From contig SYDD01000348.1 of the NCBI GenBank assembly GCA_005786775.1, positions 1-11,716 of the forward strand: DNA of 11,716 nucleotides, written 5' to 3'. The DNA is from Opitutaceae bacterium. GTDB taxonomy: Bacteria > Verrucomicrobiota > Verrucomicrobiia > Opitutales > Opitutaceae. The position numbers and the translations under genes are program-made. Shown piece by piece: positions 6,879 through 11,716 of this stretch (position 1 is the first letter of the stretch; every line of letters begins with the position of its first letter). A model generated the notes under the pieces. That model was not told the origin of the DNA and ran no database searches. It worked only from the letters and a program-made list of their open reading frames with translations.

Positions 6879-8350
6879 TGGCCGGCCTTCCGCTTCTTGC
6901 CCTTGGACACGGGCTGGAACGAGGGGTCGTAGCCCGGATTCGGCGCCATCATTTCGGCACCGACGACGCGGCGCCACTCCTCCAGCTCGCGCCGCAACTC
7001 CGCGAGCCGGGCTGGTTCGGCGGCCGCGAGGTTGCGCGTCTCCCCAAGATCGGCGGCCAGATGGTACAATTCGAACCCCGCGGGGTCGAAGGTCTCGATC
7101 AGCTTCCACTCGCCGCGGCGGATGACTCCCGAGGGCACGCTGTGCGGATGGTCGTTGTAGTGCGGGAAGTGCCAGAAGAGGGAGGAGCGCCCCAACGCCT
7201 TGCCCTCCGCGAGCACCGGCCGCAGGTCGAGGCCGTCCACGTGCTGGTGGGGGCGCGGGGGCAGCCCGGCGGCGGCGAGGCAGGTCGGGTAGAGGTCGGT
7301 GCTGGTGACCGGCTCGGCGCTGACGGTGCCGGGGCGCGCGACGCCCGGCCACTTGATCAGGAGCGGCACCCGGATGCCGCCCTCGTAGTACGCCCCCTTG
7401 TTGGCCCGGAGCGGCGCATTGCTGGTGGCGTTGTAGAACCCGCCGTTGTCGGAGGTGAAAATCACCATCGTGTCCCGCTCGAGCCCGAGCTCGCGCAGCG
7501 TCTCCATCACGCGGCCCACGCTGTCGTCGAGGCTCTCGACCATCGCGGCGTAGACGGGCTTGCCCTGCCGCTCCGCCTCGGGGACGCGCTCGTACTTCGC
7601 GACCACCTCGGGCTTGGCCTGGAGCGGCGTGTGCACGGCGTAGTGCGGCAGGTAGAGGAAGAACGGGCGGTCGCGGTTCTCGCGGATGAACTTCACGGCC
7701 TCCTCGGTGATGCGGTCGGTGAGGTACTCACCGGCCTTGCCCTCGCGGAACACGTTCCACCGGGCCCGCTGGCCGGTGGTCGGGATCGCCCAGTTGCCCT
7801 CGTAGGGGAAGAAGAAGTCGCCCGGGGCGCCGTGCGCGTTCCCGCCGACGTTAAGGTCGAAGCCGTGGTGCTCGGGCAGCGAGAACGGCTCCCCGCCCAG
7901 GTGCCATTTGCCGATGCTGGCGGTGCGGTACCCGGCCTCCCGGAGCGCCTCGGCGAGGGTGATCTCCTCGAGCGGGAGGCCGCGCACGAAGCGGGCGCTC
8001 CGCAGGCGCGACCGCGGGTCCCAGCGCCCGTTCGGCAGCCAGTCGGTCAGCAGCAGGCGGGCCGGGTACTTGCCCGTGAGCACCGCCGCGCGCGTCGGGG
8101 AGCACACGGCGCAGGCCGCGTAGGCGTCGGTGAACCGCACCCCCTCGCGGGCGAGCCGGTCGATGTTGGGCGTGCGGTAGTAGGTGCTGCCGTTCGCGCC
8201 GATGTCGCGCCAGCCGAGGTCGTCGACCAGAATGAGCACGACGTTGGCGCGGCCGGCGCGCGGGGACGCCTCGGCGGCGGGAAGCGCGGCCGGGAGCGCC
8301 GGCAGGAGCGCCGCCAGGAGGGGCGCAAGGGGGAAGCGGGGGACTTTCAT
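6875..8350 (-). CDS. Arylsulfatase-type S1 sulfatase, exported
   Basis: Formylglycine sulfatase of 491 residues, predicted to act on sulfated sugars outside the cytoplasm. Signal peptide about 1-26. Metal-binding D43-D44 ('LVDDLGWRDIG'), maturation motif CSPTR (83-87, Cys83 becomes formylglycine), K148 and H150 ('IGKWHLGG'), H240 ('HYAVHTPLQ'), D301-N302 ('FTSDNGG') and K318 ('ANKGAYYEGG') are all in place. The arrangement is that of arylsulfatase A-like enzymes, probably SulfAtlas S1_16 or a near neighbour; the exact subfamily needs a search. The C-terminal subdomain includes 'HYNDHPHSVPSGVIRRGEWK' (397-416). The protein ends with a basic tail (KGKKRKAGQ). It starts 15 bases after the GH140-like stop, and its TGA overlaps the ATG of the mutarotase-like gene. 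Confidence 0.92.
   Translation of the reverse strand: MKVPRFPLAPLLAALLPALPAALPAAEASPRAGRANVVLILVDDLGWRDIGANGSTYYRTPNIDRLAREGVRFTDAYAACAVCSPTRAAVLTGKYPARLLLTDWLPNGRWDPRSRLRSARFVRGLPLEEITLAEALREAGYRTASIGKWHLGGEPFSLPEHHGFDLNVGGNAHGAPGDFFFPYEGNWAIPTTGQRARWNVFREGKAGEYLTDRITEEAVKFIRENRDRPFFLYLPHYAVHTPLQAKPEVVAKYERVPEAERQGKPVYAAMVESLDDSVGRVMETLRELGLERDTMVIFTSDNGGFYNATSNAPLRANKGAYYEGGIRVPLLIKWPGVARPGTVSAEPVTSTDLYPTCLAAAGLPPRPHQHVDGLDLRPVLAEGKALGRSSLFWHFPHYNDHPHSVPSGVIRRGEWKLIETFDPAGFELYHLAADLGETRNLAAAEPARLAELRRELEEWRRVVGAEMMAPNPGYDPSFQPVSKGKKRKAGQ
6886..6891 (-). promoter_or_regulatory. Shine-Dalgarno-like GGAAGG for the mutarotase-like gene
   Basis: On the minus strand GGAAGG lies seven bases before the ATG at 6878. 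It is encoded by the Arg-Lys-Ala codons of the basic tail of the upstream sulfatase. It is the only start codon of the eight visible with a recognisable purine-rich ribosome site, and it supports this start over the in-frame upstream extension. Confidence 0.5.
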
Positions 8351-8365
8351 CGGGAAGGAGAGGAG
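8351..8365 (-). promoter_or_regulatory. Pyrimidine-rich leader, GH140-like to sulfatase junction
   Basis: The 15-base gap, the longest in the window, reads CTCCTCTCCTTCCCG before the ATG at 8350. It is entirely pyrimidine apart from the last base, with no Shine-Dalgarno and no room for a promoter or terminator. Confidence 0.4.
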
Positions 8366-9811
8366 TTAGAGACGGACAGAGGTCACGGCGGAGCCGGGGG
8401 CGGGATAACCGCGGGCGGCATCGTCGAGCACGAGCACCCAGTCCTCGCCGGGGGACCCGGCGGGCGGCGTGAATTCCCGGGCGGATGCCCGCGCCCAGCG
8501 CCCCAGCGCGGTGGAGCGGCCGTCGCGCGGGTTGAACCACCACCCGGCAACCTCCGGGCCGGCTAGCATCCCGGTCGCGAGCGTGACGCCCCGACGGGAG
8601 GGAAAATAGGCGAGCAGATACGAGGCGTCCGGGTCTCCCGGCGTGCCATCCCGGGTGACCTGCACCCGCTCCATCCCCTCCCCTTGCCCGGCGAGGACCG
8701 GACTCTGGTCCGGGATCCGCGCCAGGAAGGGGCGGCTCAGCACCAGCGCCTTGAGGTGCACGAGTTGGACCGCCCCGGGCAGCTCCAGCGCATCGGACCA
8801 AGGCGTCACGACGTCCCACAAAGGTTTCCGCGGCGGAGCGTAGAACTGCCAGATCGGATGGGTGCCGTAGGTGTGGCCGAAGGCGCCGGCGAAGACCGCC
8901 CAGTAGGCGTTGCGCCGCACCTGCAGGGCGCCGACGGGCCGCCTGGGCGGCAGGGCGTCGGGCGGATACTCGTAGGACGGCTCGCCATCGAGGCAGGGCT
9001 TGGGGGGCGCCAGCGCGTAATCGCGCTCGATCCCGGCGTAGTTGGCGCTCTCGGCGGTATGCCCGCTCTGCAGCATATTGAAATCGAGCCAGCCGGCCTG
9101 GTGAAACGGCTCCGCCGAGGTCCGGCCGCCGCGGGGATGAAAGGTCCGCAGGTGCGCTCCGCCGTCCCCGGCCGCCAAGCCCCGCGCCATCGCCTCCAGG
9201 ATCCGACGATGCCGTTCGGTCTCGACCGCCCGGTCGCCGCCCAGGATCCAGACGACGCCCGCGGCCCGGTAGCGCGCGCCCAGCCAGCGACCGTAACCCT
9301 CGGCGTTCTCCGGATTGAAGATGACGCGCCGCGAATGCCAGTAACTGCCCCACGTCGGCAGGAGGCCGACGTGCAGCCCTAGTGCGTTGGCCCGCGCCAC
9401 AATCCAGTCCACGTGCCGGAAATAGTCCTCGTTGGGCCGGGCGGGATCGCGGTCGTGCAGCGGCCGATGGCCGTAGGCGTTCGGCGTGTCGAGGCCGTCC
9501 AGCTCCGCGAGCGCGACCGCCTGGATGACGGTGAAGCCCTGCGCCGCGCGGCGCCGGAGGTACTGGTCGGCCTCCTCGCGATTGAGGCGGTGGAACAGCT
9601 CCCACGCGGTGTCCCCGAGCCAGAAGAAGGGCCGGCCCTCCGCCGTGACGAGGAAGCGTCGGTTCTCGCTGACCCGGAGGCGCGGCGGGACGCCAGCCGG
9701 CTCGGCGGGAGCGGCCGCCCCCGGCGCGGCAGCAAGCGCGGCGGTGAGGAGCGCGAGGGCGGCCCGGCGAAGCGCATTCCGGGGCGGGAGCGAATGGGAC
9801 GCCTGGTGCAT
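8366..9811 (-). CDS. GH140-like glycoside hydrolase (DUF4038 plus collagen-binding-like C-terminal domain), exported
   Basis: Predicted exported TIM-barrel glycosidase, 481 residues. The frame is open further upstream, but the ATG at 9811 begins a signal peptide (about 1-34, 'RRAALALLTAALAAAPGAAA') and shares its A with the preceding stop (TGATG). The DUF4038 barrel spans about 45-365: 'FFWLGDTAWELFHRL' (62-76), 'GFTVIQAVALAELDG' (92-106), 'GLLPTWGSYW' (149-158), 'VVWILGGDR' (186-194), 'NMLQSGH' (245-251), 'CLDGEPSYE' (273-281) and 'GAFGHTYG' (309-316). D193 and E277 fit the acid/base and nucleophile positions of GH140, whose founding member is a Bacteroides apiosidase. A small C-terminal domain (about 396-468) resembles the putative collagen-binding domain (PF12904 type). 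DUF4038 proteins are broader than apiosidases, so the substrate is open. It is the only gene in the window ending in TAA. Confidence 0.88.
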   Translation of the reverse strand: MHQASHSLPPRNALRRAALALLTAALAAAPGAAAPAEPAGVPPRLRVSENRRFLVTAEGRPFFWLGDTAWELFHRLNREEADQYLRRRAAQGFTVIQAVALAELDGLDTPNAYGHRPLHDRDPARPNEDYFRHVDWIVARANALGLHVGLLPTWGSYWHSRRVIFNPENAEGYGRWLGARYRAAGVVWILGGDRAVETERHRRILEAMARGLAAGDGGAHLRTFHPRGGRTSAEPFHQAGWLDFNMLQSGHTAESANYAGIERDYALAPPKPCLDGEPSYEYPPDALPPRRPVGALQVRRNAYWAVFAGAFGHTYGTHPIWQFYAPPRKPLWDVVTPWSDALELPGAVQLVHLKALVLSRPFLARIPDQSPVLAGQGEGMERVQVTRDGTPGDPDASYLLAYFPSRRGVTLATGMLAGPEVAGWWFNPRDGRSTALGRWARASAREFTPPAGSPGEDWVLVLDDAARGYPAPGSAVTSVRL

Positions 9812-11040
9812 CAGCGGAGCTTGAACTTCCCGAACAGGATATGCGTCCGCGGCGTGGTGGCGTCGCCGCTGTCCCAGACGGCGCGGAAGTCGCCCGGCGC
9901 CACCTCGACGAGCGTCGGGTAGGAGTTCTTGGTCCCCGCGTCGAAGAAGGCCTGCTCGGCGCTCCAGGCGCCGCCGGGGGCCTTGGTCTTGTAGCGCAGC
10001 GAGGTGCGGCCGCCGTTCGGGAAACCCGGCCAAGTACGGTCGCGCTGCGCCGGGCCGTCGTTGTACACGTAGAGGTGGGTGCCATCGGCGGAGCGGCCGA
10101 AGAAGCCCTTCGACTTGGCGTTGTGCAGCTCGGGCTCCGGCGCGGCCGTGCTCCACGTGCGGCCGCCGTCGCGGCTCACGCTCGAGTACGCGCGCGGCGG
10201 GTTTGTGGTCTTCTCGGGATCGTCGTAGTCCGCGGTGCGCATCACGATCCTCAGCTCCCCGGGGGCGTCCCCGGCGGCGACGTTGCCCTCGTGCAGGAAG
10301 ACGCGCGGGCTCGCCGGCTGGGGGATGTAGGCCTCCAGTTTCCATTCGAGCAGGCTAGTGCTGCTGAGGACAAAGTGGTCCCGCGAGCCGCGCGGATCCG
10401 CCGCGAGGGTGTTGCGGTGCGCCGGCAGCAGGAATCGTTTCCGGCCCTCGTGCTCGGCCACGACGATTCCCGCGTTGGTGATGAGCGGCCCGGTGTAGTG
10501 CATCGCCAGCTCGACTGGCGTCCACGACCTCCCGCCGTCCGCGGTGAAGGCGGCGACGAGCTGCGACTCCTCGCTGTTCTCATACGCGATCGGGCAGCGC
10601 ATCGCGAAGCACCAGATCACGTCCTGCCCCGGAGCGCGGAAGAGCACCGGGTTGGCGTAGGCGAACTGGATCGCGCCCTGCCAGCGGTGGTAGTCGAAGA
10701 CCTTCACCGGCTCACCCCACGTCTCCCCGTCGTTGGTGGAAAGGCTGGCGAGGATGTGGCCCATATCCTTCTTCCCGTTCGCCATCGCGCCGAAGGCGAC
10801 GATCAGGTGGCGCGGACGCTCCCCCTGCAGGATGAACGGCTGCCAGACCCGCCACGCGTCGGGGTGCTGCTCTACGCGCCGGACCACGCGGACCTCGGTC
10901 ACGTCACCCTGATGCTGCACCGGGGCAGCCGAACCGGCGGTCGCGGCCTTGCGCGGCTGGCCGGCGAGGGCCGGAAAGGGCAACGCGCCCAGGGCGGCGA
11001 GCGCCAGCGCGGGCAGGAAAGGTCGGGGAAAGCGCGTCAT
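9811..11040 (-). CDS. Divergent BNR/Asp-box sialidase-fold protein, exported
   Basis: 409-residue exported propeller protein of the BNR_2/sialidase superfamily, activity unknown. The ATG at 11040 is chosen because it starts a signal peptide (about 1-27, 'FLPALALAALGALPFPALAG') and overlaps the previous stop as TGATG, although the frame runs on upstream. Asp-boxes lie at 101-108 (STNDGETW), 166-173 (TADGGRSW) and 289-296 (SRDGGRTW). Comparing by eye with the GH33 protein in the same window, Glu251 ('HEGNVAAGDAPGELR') matches the sialidase Glu, R268 the second Arg and Y374 ('NSYPTLVEV') the Tyr nucleophile. The first-Arg motif, however, is replaced by 'VWQPFI' (65-70), so the standard carboxylate-binding triad looks incomplete. 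It may therefore be an exo-hydrolase or lyase on another sugar. It sits between two glycosidase-like genes. Confidence 0.82.
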   Translation of the reverse strand: MTRFPRPFLPALALAALGALPFPALAGQPRKAATAGSAAPVQHQGDVTEVRVVRRVEQHPDAWRVWQPFILQGERPRHLIVAFGAMANGKKDMGHILASLSTNDGETWGEPVKVFDYHRWQGAIQFAYANPVLFRAPGQDVIWCFAMRCPIAYENSEESQLVAAFTADGGRSWTPVELAMHYTGPLITNAGIVVAEHEGRKRFLLPAHRNTLAADPRGSRDHFVLSSTSLLEWKLEAYIPQPASPRVFLHEGNVAAGDAPGELRIVMRTADYDDPEKTTNPPRAYSSVSRDGGRTWSTAAPEPELHNAKSKGFFGRSADGTHLYVYNDGPAQRDRTWPGFPNGGRTSLRYKTKAPGGAWSAEQAFFDAGTKNSYPTLVEVAPGDFRAVWDSGDATTPRTHILFGKFKLR

Positions 11041-11716
11041 CACGGGGAGGGGGTTGATGGTGGGAGGGCGGAGAGGAAGAGCACGGCCGGACCCTCGAAC
11101 GGAGAACGCAGGGTGCGGCGGGCGCCTCCCGCGACGGCCGGGGCGGACCGCGGTTCTCCTCCGTCCGCGGCGCGCCACTCGGCCGCGAACACACCGGGCG
11201 TCCCGGCCAGCTCGAGGCTGCACTCGCCCCCCGCCGGCAGGAAGACGAGGTAGCTGGCGCCCGGCTCGGCCAAGCAGAACCCGGTCGAGGCGAGATCCCC
11301 CCGCGGCACGGCCCGCGCGAGGTTCATCCGCCGGGTGAGCGCCAGCGCCGCGCCCATCGCGCGGCGCGGCCCGTCATCCTGCGGGCGCACCTGGCCGAGC
11401 ACCTTGCCGTCGTAGGTGTCCATAAAGATCGGGTTGGCGCCGCGCGTGACGGTCTTCCACACCCACGCCGCATCGCCGCCCACGCCCCAGAGGTGGTCGG
11501 TGTCGCTGAGCACGATCTTGCGGCCGCCGAGGTCCGGCGGGTCGTCCTTCCAGCCGCCGTCCGAATTGGGCGAGACCCAGTCGGCGGGACCCGCGTACAA
11601 GGTCTCGTTTTTCCCGCGCCGGTTCTGGTAGGTCATCCCGACCGGATGCTGGAGCGGCAGGCCGGCCTCGACCTGCTTCACGAACCGGATCACGTGGTAC
11701 TGGAAGTCAGTCGAAC
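11040..11716 (-). CDS. Glycosidase-like protein with collagen-binding-type C-terminal domain, C-terminal part (cut by right edge)
   Basis: About 225 codons of a longer protein; the stop is the TGA at 11042-11040 and the N-terminus lies beyond the right edge. The first visible residues are 'TDFQYHVIRFVKQVEAGLP', leading to 'QHPVGMTYQ' (about 11648-11625), then 'SDTDHLWGVGGD' (about 11507-11472), 'VWKTVTRGANPIFMDTYDG' and 'RGDLASTGFCLAEPGASYLV'. This is the pattern of the barrel end plus PF12904-type domain seen in exported GH5/GH140-like or DUF6298-like proteins of Planctomycetes and Verrucomicrobia. The beta-rich end domain lies at about 11306-11064. A GTG at 11693 could serve as a start in isolation, but the frame continues and the protein fold needs the missing part, so it is not the start. 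Catalytic residues are not visible and activity is unassigned. Confidence 0.8.
   Translation of the reverse strand, partial: STDFQYHVIRFVKQVEAGLPLQHPVGMTYQNRRGKNETLYAGPADWVSPNSDGGWKDDPPDLGGRKIVLSDTDHLWGVGGDAAWVWKTVTRGANPIFMDTYDGKVLGQVRPQDDGPRRAMGAALALTRRMNLARAVPRGDLASTGFCLAEPGASYLVFLPAGGECSLELAGTPGVFAAEWRAADGGEPRSAPAVAGGARRTLRSPFEGPAVLFLSALPPSTPSP

Noticed and set aside
6879..7352. N-terminal extension of the mutarotase-like gene (start at 7352)
   Set aside because: The extra 158 residues lie out of frame inside the sulfatase and have low-complexity composition. The ATG at 6878 gives a signal peptide, an ATGA overlap and a ribosome site.
8351..8365. Possible internal promoter or terminator at the largest gene gap
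   Set aside because: Only 15 bases, all pyrimidine except the last; no inverted repeat and no room for -35/-10 elements.
7851..10085. A 744-codon open frame on the minus strand, and a 562-codon plus-strand frame at 6878-8566
   Set aside because: Both overlap the GH140-like gene and/or the arylsulfatase in another frame. The products are Arg/Pro/Ala-rich and lack family motifs, whereas the chosen frames contain intact catalytic motifs.
9812..10345. N-terminal extension of the GH140-like gene (start at 10345)
   Set aside because: The extra residues overlap the Asp-box gene in another frame and are not domain-like; a clear signal peptide begins at the ATG at 9811.
11041..11223. N-terminal extension of the Asp-box gene (start at 11223)
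   Set aside because: It overlaps the conserved C-terminal domain of the upstream gene; the ATG at 11040 gives a signal peptide and the TGATG coupling seen elsewhere in the operon.
9841..11253. A 470-codon plus-strand open frame opposite the Asp-box gene
   Set aside because: Same artefact of GC-rich antisense; no motif, and composition unlike a folded protein.

Overview
The window is high-GC DNA (about 70% by eye) that most likely comes from a Verrucomicrobiota bacterium, probably Opitutaceae (Opitutus/Lacunisphaera type). The reasons are the TonB-dependent receptor signatures (a 'LSAFEV' TonB-box style after the signal peptide in one receptor, and 'NISRVEVSKVPTPD' in the plug of the other), exported S1 sulfatases next to Asp-box enzymes, and the lack of a SusD-like gene. 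The taxon is an inference from protein style, not from a marker gene.

All nine genes lie on the minus strand and read right to left with almost no space between them. In transcription order they are: (9) the C-terminal part of an exported glycosidase-like protein with a collagen-binding-type end domain, entering from the right edge (11040-11716); (8) a divergent BNR/Asp-box sialidase-fold protein (9811-11040); (7) a GH140-like DUF4038 glycoside hydrolase (8366-9811); (6) an arylsulfatase-type S1 sulfatase (6875-8350); (5) a six-blade kelch protein of the NanM/YjhT mutarotase family (5817-6878); (4) an iduronate-2-sulfatase-like S1 sulfatase (4302-5804); (3) a FhuA-type TonB-dependent receptor (1930-4287); (2) a GH33 exo-sialidase with a complete catalytic set (720-1922); (1) the N-terminal 235 residues of a second TonB-dependent receptor with a carboxypeptidase-regulatory-like domain, leaving at the left edge (1-705).

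Junctions run from a 4-base overlap to a 15-base gap, so this is almost certainly one operon that continues past both edges. No promoter, terminator, RNA gene, mobile element, repeat array or CRISPR was seen, and no stretch over 15 bases is without a gene. All eight proteins with a visible N-terminus carry a Sec-type signal peptide. The cluster therefore encodes only an outer-membrane and periplasmic (or surface) apparatus: two importers, two desulfating enzymes, several glycosidases and a sugar mutarotase. No cytoplasmic catabolic gene, inner-membrane transporter or regulator is present here.

The simplest reading is a glycan-utilisation locus for a sulfated glycan ending in sialic acid or a related nonulosonic acid. 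The sulfatases would expose the glycan, the GH33 enzyme would release the terminal acid, the NanM-like protein would change its anomer, and the receptors would import products. The substrate is inferred from gene content and is not proven; a sulfated algal polysaccharide is the main alternative.
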